Shown here one piece after another: positions 6,905 through 15,566 of a DNA stretch of 64,000 nt (positions are counted from its first letter, which is position 1; each line of letters starts with the position of its first letter). This DNA is from Rhodospirillales bacterium (GTDB lineage: Bacteria > Pseudomonadota > Alphaproteobacteria > Rhodospirillales > Shumkoniaceae): assembly GCA_018432935.1 (NCBI GenBank), contig JAHDSF010000005.1, positions 145,259 to 209,258 on the forward strand, written 5' to 3'. Under the pieces are notes generated by a model. It saw only the letters and a list, made by a program, of their open reading frames with translations. It searched no databases and had not been told where the DNA came from. Position numbers and translations under genes: made by a program.

Positions 6905-9172
6905 TCACGAATTCCCACAGCGCATCCGGCAGGCTGCCAGGACATCAAGCACGGCCTCGCGTTTGTGGGCGAAAGCGATCGTGTACGCGTCCTGATGCGG
7001 CGTCAGAGGCTTGCCGAGGGCGTCCAGGATCGGCTTTGACGGGTTCCCTCCGAACTGCAGCATGATGTCCATCATCGGCCCATCGCCGACCTGGGCCGCA
7101 AACAGGGTGGGCGTCATCCGTGGTCGGCCCGGCCCTGGCGAGACATACTCGTTGGGCTTCGCACCACTATGCAGGAGCATCCTCACGATCTCGCGGAACT
7201 TCGAACGCGCGGTGTACGTCAGAGGAGGCTGACTGTGCTTCATGATTTGGTCGAAGGCGATCCCCCATAGTGGATCACCCCGGCGCTTATGGGGCATGCT
7301 GGCTCGAGTTTCCGCAAGCTCTGATCCGAAAACCGCACCGCCTGCTCGTGCATCCCATATGCTTGGCTCGCCCTCTCCGGCCAGCCAACGGGCATGACCC
7401 TCGCCGGCCATCTCCGGGTCGCGCCACGCCCATGTCAGAAGCGTGTAGTAAAGGGGCGGCCAGCCAAGGCGGCAAGGCTTGTTGGGATCGGCCCTTTGGT
7501 CGAGAAGTCGTTGAACGACCCAGGGCTCCCCGAGTTTGATCGCCAGCGCGATCGGTCTTTCCTTCTCTTCTCCCGCACCCCGGTCCCAACCATCGTTCGG
7601 ATCGCTGGAACCCTGCAGCTTGGGCAATGCGTTGAGAGCGATATGCAGCTTTTCGAGATGCCTGGTTTGGATTGCGTCGCGAAGCGCGCTGTGCAACGCG
7701 TTCTCGCCCGTCTCGGGAATATGCGTGGAGAAGTCTCCACCGCGGTCCAAGAGCGTGGCGACGTCGGTTGTCTCGCCGAGCATGAATGCTAGCATGAACG
7801 GAGTGCGACGCAGCCCTGTAGACTCATCCACAACGCTGACACGGTTTGGGGCGCGTCGGCCTTCTGGTCCCCGGAGGCGGTCTTCCATTTCCGGTATGAG
7901 AACAAGTGCCGGCCGAGTGGATACACGCTGCTGCGGCCGGCGGCCAAACCGTTGTTCCGCAGCGACGGCGAGACGTCGCTCCTCCATCTCATCAATCGCG
8001 GTTTTCTGGAAACCATTCAACTTTAAGAAGAAGGCCCTGTCCCAGGCGGCCTTTGCCTTCGGCCTCATGCCACAAAGGACGGCGTGAAGCAGTGCGTCTT
8101 TGATGAGCGGCTCATGATTCGGCCCGGCCCGCCACCACGCCCGCTTGAGTGCCCTATGAAACAGCGCGGCCGCTGTCGAGTCCTCACCGAGCCTCCCATG
8201 GTGAACGGCCGTCAGCCAATCGTGCAGATAGCCGTTGTTGGTCCGGGCCGGTTCCGGCAGCCGCTCGGTGGCTTCACGTAGGCGCATCAAAGCTTCCTCC
8301 GCCGCGGAAGCGTGGACGGGATTGAATGCCTCATTGATCAGGGTCCAATAACTGCGAAGCTGAACCTCCGGGATAGCCTTTTGCGTCTCCGCGTCGAGGC
8401 TTGCGGCCACTCCAATCGAGCCTTGATCACCCATTTGCAGCGCGTCGCGCCATTCCGGCGACGCGCTTTGCAGCAGCCGCGCGAGCATGAACCAGCCAAG
8501 GATGTTCTCGAGGTCAGTCTTGCTCGGGGCAAAGCTCGCGAGTCGGCTTCTGATCCCTTCGGGCTTGAGCTCAGATATCCGATTGCCCGAGAGCCAACGC
8601 TGCCAACTCCTATGGCTGACCGCGTCGCCAGAAATCACGATCGCGATCTCCTCACCCGAAAGCGGCCGTCCCTCATCTCGAAGCACAATGGTCGTCGTCA
8701 GCCACTCGACCCAACTGCTGAACGGCTCTTTTAGTAATCGCGGAACCGGAGGACCACCGACCATGGCCCCGATTTCAGCGATCTGATTGTGGAAAAACGG
8801 CGCTATGCAAGCGGTGTAATGGTTTCTGCCTATCTTAGGCTCAACAGCGGTTGTATCCACGGCACACACGAGAGCCTTAACGGCATCGCACCCCGCTCGG
8901 ATCAAGGCCGAAGCCCACGACTCCCATTCATCGCCCGCCAGCGCCTTCACCTCTGCACATATTTCCCTGACGGCCAATCTCTCGCTTTGGACGTAATCGG
9001 CCGCCTCGCCAGAGCGCAGTCGCTGGAGTGCCTTGCCAGCAGCGCCAGAGAGCCGAAGACCGAAACCCGAGGTAAGGAACTCAAGAGCCTCGCCAATCGT
9101 CGGAATCGGAAATTCCACGGTGGATAGTCGGGGGCGGTCCTTTGCCGCCCCCTTCGCCGTCTTGCGGCTCAC
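6905..9172 (-). CDS. Ankyrin-repeat protein, 755 aa
   Basis: The N-terminal two thirds (to about residue 480) are helical, with Trp-rich TPR-like segments (SYWTLINEAF, NNGYLHDWLTAVHHGRLG). The C-terminal third has ankyrin repeats: TPFMLAFMLGETTDVATLLDRGGD, then PIALAIKLGEPWVVQRLLDQRADPN, then IVRMLLHSGAKPNE, and TLFAAQVGDGPMMDIMLQFGGNP. I place the start at GTG 9172 because a well-formed 54-aa gene occupies 9169-9333 in another frame and its TGA overlaps this GTG (GTGA). The frame itself stays open upstream to 9361, which would give 818 aa with an implausibly basic N-terminus. Ankyrin proteins bind other proteins; the target is unknown. Confidence 0.7.
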   Translation of the reverse strand: MSRKTAKGAAKDRPRLSTVEFPIPTIGEALEFLTSGFGLRLSGAAGKALQRLRSGEAADYVQSERLAVREICAEVKALAGDEWESWASALIRAGCDAVKALVCAVDTTAVEPKIGRNHYTACIAPFFHNQIAEIGAMVGGPPVPRLLKEPFSSWVEWLTTTIVLRDEGRPLSGEEIAIVISGDAVSHRSWQRWLSGNRISELKPEGIRSRLASFAPSKTDLENILGWFMLARLLQSASPEWRDALQMGDQGSIGVAASLDAETQKAIPEVQLRSYWTLINEAFNPVHASAAEEALMRLREATERLPEPARTNNGYLHDWLTAVHHGRLGEDSTAAALFHRALKRAWWRAGPNHEPLIKDALLHAVLCGMRPKAKAAWDRAFFLKLNGFQKTAIDEMEERRLAVAAEQRFGRRPQQRVSTRPALVLIPEMEDRLRGPEGRRAPNRVSVVDESTGLRRTPFMLAFMLGETTDVATLLDRGGDFSTHIPETGENALHSALRDAIQTRHLEKLHIALNALPKLQGSSDPNDGWDRGAGEEKERPIALAIKLGEPWVVQRLLDQRADPNKPCRLGWPPLYYTLLTWAWRDPEMAGEGHARWLAGEGEPSIWDARAGGAVFGSELAETRASMPHKRRGDPLWGIAFDQIMKHSQPPLTYTARSKFREIVRMLLHSGAKPNEYVSPGPGRPRMTPTLFAAQVGDGPMMDIMLQFGGNPSKPILDALGKPLTPHQDAYTIAFAHKREAVLDVLAACRMRCGNS

Positions 9173-9333
9173 TTCTGACCTGCCTTGCCGGCGGCCCTTG
9201 TCGCGCGCGCCGCGAAACTTCCCTTCTGAACCATTCCGCCGTTTGTCTTTGCCGTCGCCGACTGGATGCGAGCAGCGGCTGTGGCAGTCATTGGCGACTT
9301 GCCCGCGAAACCCCTGGAAGCTGACTTGGCCAT
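9169..9333 (-). CDS. Small SMP-like protein, 54 aa
   Basis: ATG 9333 is preceded by AACAGGAGAG, a clear ribosome binding site. The product begins MAKSASRGFAGKSPMTATAA and contains ARIQSATAKTNGG and KGSFAARATRAAGKAG. From memory this matches a widespread alphaproteobacterial small-protein pattern (MTP-AARIQSA...GSFAARAQSAA), resembling seed-maturation (SMP)-type sequences, often near conjugation genes. The stop overlaps the GTG of the ankyrin gene, so the two are coupled. It is Ala/Lys/Ser-rich, probably unstructured, and too short for routine ORF calling. Function unknown. Confidence 0.6.
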   Translation of the reverse strand: MAKSASRGFAGKSPMTATAAARIQSATAKTNGGMVQKGSFAARATRAAGKAGQK

Positions 9334-9466
9334 CTCGAGATCTCTCCTGTTCTGGGTTCACAACGGAGCAAAGCTACGTCCGATGGCAGAGAGCCGCGTG
9401 ACACGTTCTGGACAGGATTCCGATTTTTCCCATCGGCCCAGTGTTCGCGCTCTCGACGCTGGAGAT

Positions 9467-9532
9467 CTGTGGAGAAGTGGCCTGCCAAAGCGGCCATGCA
9501 GAGTCAAGCTGCGAAGGGCCACTTGTCCACAG
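9467..9532. repeat. 16-bp inverted repeat with DnaA-box-like ends
   Basis: CTGTGGAGAAGTGGCC at 9467-9482 pairs with GGCCACTTGTCCACAG at 9517-9532, with one mismatch and a 34-bp loop. Each arm contains a sequence one base from the DnaA-box consensus TTATCCACA (TTCTCCACA in one arm, TTGTCCACA in the other). It lies in the 346-bp gap (9334-9679) between two divergent genes. The gap also holds a short CCGAT/ATCGG hairpin at 9420-9436 and otherwise no gene. It could be a replication-origin element, an operator, or a second transfer-related structure. Confidence 0.5.
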
Positions 9533-9679
9533 ACATCGGACCTGGATCGAGTGCACAGAAGGCGAAACTCCAGGATTTCCGCCAATTTACAGAACGGGAG
9601 ACGTTGACCTCCTCCTTTTGGAACGGCCACGCGAAACGGACCCAATTCACCTCCGCGCACCAACCCAGAGGAGGTCCGA

Positions 9680-10468
9680 ATGCGTGACGTCGACATCGAC
9701 GACGAAACCACGATCGAACTCATCATCAACCCCGAGCTGTTGGCGGCGGCCACTGGATTTGAGTGGCGGCCGGACCGATGCTCGAAATACGAGCGGGAGA
9801 TCCGCGCCTATCAGTGTTTCCCGGGCGGCCGGATCTGCCGCGTTTCGCTGGCGCTGCCGAGCGAAGGAAAAATCTTGGATCCCATCGTGGTTTGGGAGGC
9901 GACCGAGATCCTCCGGCACCCCGAGGGAGGAAGGTCGGGCGCTGACAGCGTTCCGTCCCTGGTCCTGAGACGCTGCGACACGGCAGAAACCGTGGAGGAG
10001 GCGGCGTGCCTCGCCCTCGCCTATAAGTCGGAATGCAGAGAAATGGCCGGCCGCCTCTGGTATGCGGACGGCGAGCTGAGATACGGCCGCGACTTCGAGC
10101 GGCCGGAGCGCCTCGGTTGGATTTGCCCTGTGGCGGGCGAAGAGGTCGACCTTCGTCCGGCGTCGGAAGGGGATGGCTGGGCATACTCGTATCCCTGTGT
10201 CGCTCTCGAACCGCGGCTCTATGCCCTGGCGGAGATGTTCTCCAGCAAGACCTTCCGTGGCGAGGCCCCCACCCTCGAGGAGGCGGCAATTGCGGCGCTG
10301 TCGGCCCCGACCAGGTTCCGCCAGCTCCTGCTGAAGGTTTTCCACGAAACTGCCGGCGGGGACCTCTACGCGCAAGGCGTTGCGGACGGTCGAACGGCGC
10401 TCTTCGCGGAGATCGCCTCCATCGTGAACTCGAAACCGGCGGCGCAGCCCGAAGAAAGGATGAGCTGA
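9680..10468 (+). CDS. Hypothetical protein, 262 aa, island accessory
   Basis: I do not recognise this protein. ATG 9680 follows GAGGAGGTCCGA, a strong ribosome binding site. The product is acidic, Trp/Cys/Tyr-containing and soluble, with no signal or membrane helix. Its N-terminal part (residues 1-90) looks alpha/beta (FEWRPDRCSKYEREIRAYQCF), and the C-terminal part is helical (APTLEEAAIAALSAPTRFRQLLLK). It is divergent from the SMP/ankyrin pair and convergent with the relaxase gene, separated by a GC-rich hairpin. Position beside the mobilization genes suggests an island maintenance or accessory role, but nothing in the sequence shows it. Confidence 0.65.
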   Translation: MRDVDIDDETTIELIINPELLAAATGFEWRPDRCSKYEREIRAYQCFPGGRICRVSLALPSEGKILDPIVVWEATEILRHPEGGRSGADSVPSLVLRRCDTAETVEEAACLALAYKSECREMAGRLWYADGELRYGRDFERPERLGWICPVAGEEVDLRPASEGDGWAYSYPCVALEPRLYALAEMFSSKTFRGEAPTLEEAAIAALSAPTRFRQLLLKVFHETAGGDLYAQGVADGRTALFAEIASIVNSKPAAQPEERMS

Positions 10469-10484
10469 TCACCTCCCGGCAAGT

Positions 10485-10513
10485 GGGCGGCGGTTTTTCC
10501 GCTCCCGCCGCCC
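10485..10513. terminator. GC-rich hairpin between convergent genes
   Basis: GGGCGGCGG (10485-10493) pairs with CCGCCGCCC (10505-10513) around an 11-base loop containing TTTTT. It lies between the ends of the 262-aa gene and the relaxase gene, which converge here. The downstream T-run is missing, so it may be a weak bidirectional or processing hairpin. Confidence 0.4.
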
Positions 10514-10544
10514 CCAATGCCGATCGTGATTTCTCGTTGTGCAA

Positions 10545-11633
10545 TCACCTCATGCGTAGCCTGGCTCTGGGTTCGGGTTCTCGCAGAACCTCGTCAAGAC
10601 AACTGCAAAATGCCTCGACGGCCGGCACCAGACCGGCTGAAATCAGCCCGCCGGACTTCAATCGGCGCGAGACGAAGACGATAGACCGAAGCTCCCGGGG
10701 CAGCGCCCGTCGCACGGCTCGGGCCAGACGGTGTGGCCAGTTTGCCTCCCAGGCAGTGGCGGCGGTCGTGAACATCGTCTCGAAGGTGGCGGCGCGTGCA
10801 TGGACCGGGACAGGATGATCCTTCGAAATGCGCCTCACCTCCGCGATCGTCTCCTCGACGCGGAGTTCATCCGAGACCGCTTTGAGTTGCCGTGCCTCGC
10901 AATGTAGGCTCGCCAACTGCGTGTTCTGGCGCTTGCGTCGTCTATTGCGGTCGCCCTTCGCCGTTCGTATGCCACGCCGCTCCATCATTGTAGCCGCGGG
11001 GCCAAGCTTCGCGAGCGGCAACCGCGGAGTTTCTCCCGCCTGTTCGCGCGTGCGCATGGACCGACTGTCGACCCGCACGGCAAGGCCGGCCTCCTGCAGG
11101 GCACGGTTGACCATCGCTTCCCATAATTCACGCCATGCGGTGACATGGGCGCTGCTCGAGGGCTTGGTGTCGAGTTCCCTCGTCTTTTCGCCAAGGGCAC
11201 GACCCTCAATAACCCGGCGGGTGGTGACCAACATGTGCGCATGCACGTTTCGGTCGTCGCCCAGCCGGTGGGCTTCGTGAAGATGGACTGACGCCGCCAT
11301 TTGATGACGATGCCCAAGGGCTTCGGCGAACGCTTCGGCGAGCGACCAGTGTTGGCGGGCGTCCAGCTCGTGGGGCAGCGCCAGGGTTATCTCTCGCGCC
11401 ACGACTGAATTCCCCCTCCGCTCCGCGGCTTCGGCGGCGTTCCAGAGCGAGCCGACGCCGCCGCTCCACCCGAAGACGCCACTCCGGATGTGCCCGGCCT
11501 TTCGGGTGTAATCATGCACCAGACCCGTCCGCTCATCGCAAATGCGCTGACAGGCCCGATACGCGGCCGCCGCGACCACGGATCGGCCCGCGGCCCGTCT
11601 GATCGCCGTTACGGCGAAGTGGAAGGTTGCCAT
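10545..11633 (-). CDS. MobA/MobL-type (MobQ) relaxase
   Basis: The 362-aa protein matches the N-terminal relaxase domain of MobQ/TraA proteins. The opening is ATFHFAVTAIRRAAGRS-(V)-AAAAYRA, with Tyr25 the likely nicking residue. A HEAHRLGDDRNVHAHM segment at about 120-135 supplies the metal-binding histidines (the NxHxH part of motif III), and the first His of the usual HxDxxN is shifted to HE. Relaxases nick oriT and remain covalently attached to the transferred strand. This one lacks the helicase domain of full TraA, so it belongs to a mobilization rather than a self-transfer system. The start is ATG 11633, and an oriT-like element lies just upstream at 11653-11681. Confidence 0.85.
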   Translation of the reverse strand: MATFHFAVTAIRRAAGRSVVAAAAYRACQRICDERTGLVHDYTRKAGHIRSGVFGWSGGVGSLWNAAEAAERRGNSVVAREITLALPHELDARQHWSLAEAFAEALGHRHQMAASVHLHEAHRLGDDRNVHAHMLVTTRRVIEGRALGEKTRELDTKPSSSAHVTAWRELWEAMVNRALQEAGLAVRVDSRSMRTREQAGETPRLPLAKLGPAATMMERRGIRTAKGDRNRRRKRQNTQLASLHCEARQLKAVSDELRVEETIAEVRRISKDHPVPVHARAATFETMFTTAATAWEANWPHRLARAVRRALPRELRSIVFVSRRLKSGGLISAGLVPAVEAFCSCLDEVLREPEPRARLRMR

Positions 11634-11652
11634 CCGATGTCTCCAACGCGCC

Positions 11653-11681
11653 GCAATCTCTGATTGCTAAATGCGCGCCCT
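11653..11681. other. Putative oriT: hairpin plus nic-like core
   Basis: A perfect hairpin GCAATC-TCT-GATTGC (11653-11667) is followed at once by TAAATGCGCGCCCT (11668-11681). From memory this resembles the RSF1010/R1162 and Ti-plasmid MobQ transfer origins, in which an inverted repeat precedes a nic region of the TAA(A/G)TGCGCCCT type. Location supports it: the 187-bp gap (11634-11820) is between the divergent relaxase and TraD-like genes, as in Ti-type transfer loci. The rest of that gap holds only short GC hairpins and no gene. Confidence 0.6.
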
Positions 11682-11820
11682 TCATGCCCTTCGGGCCTTC
11701 CGGGGTGGCGCTTTACGTTGGTCACCTGGAGTCGTCCGCAATTCCGTCAAGGTGGAAATCTCTCGCGATACGGGAAGAATCTGCGTTGACGCGGAATCCC
11801 ACACCACCAGTTCCCTGAGT

Positions 11821-12093
11821 ATGGAACGCACACTCCCCACACGGATCGCCGAACTTGAACGGCGCCGCAGCCAGATCGAGGCGGAAATCGGCTCGATCAA
11901 GGCTCGGAACAACGATCAGGAACGCCGGCGCGACACCCGGCGAAAGATCCTCGTCGGTGCGGGGGTGATCGTCCTGGCCAACGAGAGTACCGGCTTCCGG
12001 GCCTGGCTCTTGGCCTCCTTGAAACCGAAGACGGCGTCCCGCGATTGGGCGCTCGTCGAAGAGGCCCTGAGCGGGCCGAAGGAGCAAGAATGA
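11821..12093 (+). CDS. TraD/MobC-like mobilization accessory protein
   Basis: The 90-aa product has an N-terminal coiled coil (IAELERRRSQIEAEIGSIKA) and then RRDTRRKILVGAGVIVLANES, the pattern of the small TraC/TraD proteins that sit opposite TraA relaxases in alphaproteobacteria. These help the relaxase bind oriT. I chose ATG 11821; the frame is open upstream, but that part would run across the oriT-like element. Its stop overlaps the next gene's start (ATGA). Confidence 0.65.
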   Translation: MERTLPTRIAELERRRSQIEAEIGSIKARNNDQERRRDTRRKILVGAGVIVLANESTGFRAWLLASLKPKTASRDWALVEEALSGPKEQE

Positions 12094-12383
12094 ACATCGT
12101 GAACTACGTGAACGCCTTGAAGGCGTTCGACGGCCTTATCTCCCGGCTCGAAACTGAGAACCGGGTGGTTACGGAAGCCCTCGGGGACGGCAGTGCCGTC
12201 GTGGCTCAGCTGGAGAGCTTGCCGGACGGGAAGCGGCTCGCAATCCTGCACGCGATCGTGCAGTGGGCGATTTGGCGGTATTCCAAGCTCGTCCCGCTGC
12301 CGGATCCCAAGCCCACCGACGCGCCCGCGCCGGTCCTCGAGAGGACTCAGAGCCGACGTCAGGCCGATCGCGAGAAATGCTGA
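12090..12383 (+). CDS. Small hypothetical protein coupled to mobilization gene, 97 aa
   Basis: The start ATG 12090 overlaps the stop of the TraD-like gene, after AAGGAGCAAGA. The protein is mostly helical (residues 1-70), with a Pro-rich then basic tail (PLPDPKPTDAPAPVLERTQS). No known domain is recognised. Its gene position next to a relaxosome protein suggests a mobilization accessory role. It ends 8 bp before the converging end of the RelE-UvrD gene. Confidence 0.6.
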   Translation: MNIVNYVNALKAFDGLISRLETENRVVTEALGDGSAVVAQLESLPDGKRLAILHAIVQWAIWRYSKLVPLPDPKPTDAPAPVLERTQSRRQADREKC

Positions 12384-12391
12384 ACGGCGGC

Positions 12392-14476
12392 TCAGGGCAT
12401 CAAGTCGGCGAGGTACTCGGAACCGGGCTCCACTCCGGTGACGACGACCTGATCCCTGGCCCGCGTGCAGGCGACGTAGAGGAGGTGGCGCTCGGTGTTG
12501 TAGATCTCGTCGAGTTCCGCCTCTTCCGCCGCCGATTCGATCCGCTCCTGTAGCGGGATCACCTCGTCGTCACAGGCCATGACGGCGACGGCCTTGAACT
12601 CCAGCCCCTTGGCGAGATGCATGGTCCCGATCGCGACGGCGTTTGCCGTCGCCTCGGCCTTGTCATCGAGGACGATCGATTTCTGGCCGGCGTGCTTCAC
12701 CGCCTGCTTCGCCCGGTCCGCCTGATCCAGCGTCCTCACGAAGACGCCGATCTGCTCGGGCGCGATTCCGTCCGCGACCGCGGCCGCGATCCAGTCGCCG
12801 ACGAAGGCGATCTCCTCCTCTTCCGTGTCGAACGTCCGCACGACGGGTTCCGGCCCGTTGAAGCAGGAAACCGTTCCGCGGCGGCTCTCCTCTATGCCGT
12901 CGACGTCACGCAGATGCACCGGAAGCAGGAGATCGGCCTTGCGACGGATCTGGTGTGACGTCCTGTAGTTCACGCGAAGCGAAAAGGATCGGCCGCGGAC
13001 GTCCACGCCCTGGGACAGCCAGGAATAGGGCTGCTGGAAGATCCGCTGCCCCAGGTCGCCGGCAAAGAACAGTGAGTCGCCGGAGTCGGGGACCAACGCC
13101 CTCAGGAACCGGAGCTGCGGGATGCTGACGTCCTGCGCCTCGTCGATCACGGCATGGGTGAACGGCTTGCGGTCGGACGATCGAAGATGCTCCGTCACCT
13201 TCGCCATGGCCTCGGCCCATGTCACCATGTTGCGCTGCCGAAGCGTCGCGCGCGCCTTGTCGAACACCGACCAGAGGGCCTCCCGCTGGCGACCGCCGAT
13301 ACGGGTCTTCCGGCCAAGCCGGGAGACGTCGCGATAAGCCTCCCACGACTTGATCTGCCAGGCGTCCACAACGAAACGCCACTCGTTTAGGAGAAAGCGT
13401 CGGCTGAACCGCGGCTGCGACAGCTCGGCCGCCGCCGTCATGATGATGTTCTCGATCTGGGCGCCGGACGCCATGTTCGGCTTCGTGCCGAAGATGTCTT
13501 CGTACAGGCGGTAGGCGATGCCATCGACGTGCCCGGTGGTGATCCGAGGGGCCGCCTCGTCGTCTTCAGTCAGCAATCGTCCCAGCTTGGTCTTCAGCGC
13601 GTGGGCGAGGTTCTTCGAGAACGTCGCCAGCAGGACTCTCGCCTCGGCGGACTGCCTCGCCAGATACACGGCCCGGTGAAGCGCGACGACCGTCTTCCCC
13701 GTCCCGGCGGATCCGGTGACGCGTGCCGGGCCGTCGAAGTGCTTCTCTGCGATCTCGCGTTGTGCCGGGTGGAGGAAGACGGTCCATTTCTCCCACGGGA
13801 ACTCCAGGGCGAGCTTGAGTTCTTCGACGTCGTGAACCACGCGGAACCGGCGAAGGGCGTCGGGATGGGAGAAGGGATCGACCTTCTCCGGGACCTGGAC
13901 CGGTTTCCTAGGGACCCCGCCGACGGCCAGTTCTAGAAGGGCCTCTGCGGCTTCTTGCGGCAGGTGCGTGGCCAATTCGAGTAGGGCATCAGCGTCCGCA
14001 GCCCGGACCGCATCTAGCCATTCGGGCGGGACGCCGTAGCTCAACAGATCGTCGCCCAAACACCCTGCGAGTACGGCTGGCCCCGACAGGCGTGGTTCCG
14101 GAGGCACGGTCAGTGCGGCCGCGGCGGCTGGGGAAACCTCCTCCAGTCTCTCGACGACTTCGACGATCTGGGCGGCTCCGGTCGAGGGATGGGTCTCGAT
14201 CTTCCTCCTCTCCGCCCAGCGGTAGGCGGCATCGTGATGATCGACGTAGCAGAGAAGCAGGCTCGCCTGGCTCTTGTGGACGATCAGCCGAATGTCGTCG
14301 CTCACGCGAACGGACCAGAAGTTCGGATCCTTCGAGGCTTCGACCCTATGGAAGTGCAGCGCTGGAGACGAGGGATCAAGCTGGAGGTCGAACGCCGTCG
14401 TCTTGACCGCTTTCTGGAGCTTACCCGGAAGCTTGGTGAGGCTGGCCGTGAACGTCTCGGCGATGCGGAATTCCAT
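12392..14476 (-). CDS. RelE/ParE-like domain fused to UvrD-type SF1 helicase
   Basis: The 694-aa protein has two parts. Residues 1-90 read as a RelE/ParE-superfamily fold: MEFRIAETFTASLTKLP, then a long helix, FHRVEASKDPNFWSVRVSDDIRLIV and LLCYVDHHDAAYRWAERR. The remainder is an SF1 helicase: Walker A GSAGTGKTVVALHR, Walker B AVIDEAQDVSIPQL, GTMHLAKGLEFKAV (motif V) and LLYVACTRARDQV (motif VI). The RelE-type half is normally a ribosome-dependent RNase or gyrase toxin. Here it may instead be a DNA- or RNA-end sensor. It is the last gene of the eight-gene restriction operon, 18 bp after the DUF4145-like gene. ATG 14476 is chosen; TTG 14494 is possible. Confidence 0.85.
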   Translation of the reverse strand: MEFRIAETFTASLTKLPGKLQKAVKTTAFDLQLDPSSPALHFHRVEASKDPNFWSVRVSDDIRLIVHKSQASLLLCYVDHHDAAYRWAERRKIETHPSTGAAQIVEVVERLEEVSPAAAAALTVPPEPRLSGPAVLAGCLGDDLLSYGVPPEWLDAVRAADADALLELATHLPQEAAEALLELAVGGVPRKPVQVPEKVDPFSHPDALRRFRVVHDVEELKLALEFPWEKWTVFLHPAQREIAEKHFDGPARVTGSAGTGKTVVALHRAVYLARQSAEARVLLATFSKNLAHALKTKLGRLLTEDDEAAPRITTGHVDGIAYRLYEDIFGTKPNMASGAQIENIIMTAAAELSQPRFSRRFLLNEWRFVVDAWQIKSWEAYRDVSRLGRKTRIGGRQREALWSVFDKARATLRQRNMVTWAEAMAKVTEHLRSSDRKPFTHAVIDEAQDVSIPQLRFLRALVPDSGDSLFFAGDLGQRIFQQPYSWLSQGVDVRGRSFSLRVNYRTSHQIRRKADLLLPVHLRDVDGIEESRRGTVSCFNGPEPVVRTFDTEEEEIAFVGDWIAAAVADGIAPEQIGVFVRTLDQADRAKQAVKHAGQKSIVLDDKAEATANAVAIGTMHLAKGLEFKAVAVMACDDEVIPLQERIESAAEEAELDEIYNTERHLLYVACTRARDQVVVTGVEPGSEYLADLMP

Positions 14477-14494
14477 CTCACGTACCCCGGCCAA

Positions 14495-15511
14495 TTATGG
14501 GACAGGCGCGCGTTCGATCATGAACTTGATGGTCTTGAGGAATTCGAGAATGACACCTTCATCCGTAGCTGACAGCCTCTTTCTCCGAGAATAGTTGTGG
14601 AGGATGCTGTTGGAATCGTCTGTTAGTCTCCGCAAGCGTTTCCCCTGGACGAAGTCGTATTTCTCGCTGGCCAGGATGATGAGGTCCCCAAGGCCTTTAT
14701 CTCGCGTCCGCCCTTTTTCGTCCTTGAACTGAAAATCCAGTCCGTAGTGCCGCTTGAGGATCATCTCCAGTGCCGCCCTGCAGGTGGCAATGGCGGCCGC
14801 TGGGGCACCGAAGACGAACGAGCGGACGGCGTCATCCAAAAGGTCAGGAAGCGTCCCCCGCTCGCCCATGCCATATGCGTTGGACACGTGCGCCGGCATG
14901 AATATGACAGGTACTCGCCTCCATCTCCGAAAAACGCCGGTTACATCGAGGCCAATCGTGCCAGTCAAGTAGTCGTACGCCTCCAGACCGATCTTGGCCG
15001 CGAAGTCGATCGTCTCGCCCGCGTCTCCCGTTGCCATATCGGCATGGGACTGGACGGCCCAGAAAGCCAGATCGAGTGCTTTGGCGCCGTCGTGGACTAG
15101 TGGATCAAACGAGTCATCAAATTCGGGGTCAGGACTGACCAGTTCGGGAACAGCCTTCTGCTCTTCGCCTGAGAGTTCCACCCCATCCAAGAAATCGGAT
15201 AGGTCCAGGGAAAAATCGATGTCGGAAAATACTGCGGCAACAATGGCGGATTCCCAACGGGACTTGTAGTCCTGATAGGCATCCTCAAATCCCCGGGGAG
15301 CCTGACGGTAGTATTTCCTGGAGCTGTGGAATACACGGCGCTCGAAATCGCCACGGGACAAGAAGGCATAAATTCGGTCTACCGCATCTTTCACCTGCGA
15401 ATTTTGCTTATAAAAGACCTCCAGGCGAGAAGGCTCATCCGAGCTGACGTCCTTTATGCCGTTGAAGAGGATGAGGAACTGCTCAAGGATGCTTGGTCGT
15501 GCTTGCGTCAT
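14495..15511 (-). CDS. DUF4145-like protein, 338 aa
   Basis: ATG 15511 follows GGAGGGAAAGGTC, so the extra N-terminal 88 codons of the open frame are not used. The C-terminal part (about residues 215-335) resembles the DUF4145 helical domain, related to HEPN folds: DDAVRSFVFGAPAAAIATCRAALEM, then a conserved helix pair and SILHNYSRR. The N-terminal half is acidic and unrecognised. DUF4145 proteins are common in restriction and defence loci, with no fixed biochemical role. It is the seventh gene of the operon, between an unknown protein and the RelE-UvrD fusion. Confidence 0.7.
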   Translation of the reverse strand: MTQARPSILEQFLILFNGIKDVSSDEPSRLEVFYKQNSQVKDAVDRIYAFLSRGDFERRVFHSSRKYYRQAPRGFEDAYQDYKSRWESAIVAAVFSDIDFSLDLSDFLDGVELSGEEQKAVPELVSPDPEFDDSFDPLVHDGAKALDLAFWAVQSHADMATGDAGETIDFAAKIGLEAYDYLTGTIGLDVTGVFRRWRRVPVIFMPAHVSNAYGMGERGTLPDLLDDAVRSFVFGAPAAAIATCRAALEMILKRHYGLDFQFKDEKGRTRDKGLGDLIILASEKYDFVQGKRLRRLTDDSNSILHNYSRRKRLSATDEGVILEFLKTIKFMIERAPVP

Positions 15512-15566
15512 GACCTTTCCCTCCGCTGACTTCAGCAGCCGGTTCGTGGTTCTTTGCCCGAGCCTC

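Noticed and set aside
6905..9361. 818-aa version of the ankyrin protein starting at 9361
   Set aside because: Its first 63 residues are basic and low-complexity and overlap a well-formed 54-aa gene whose stop overlaps a GTG start for the 755-aa form.
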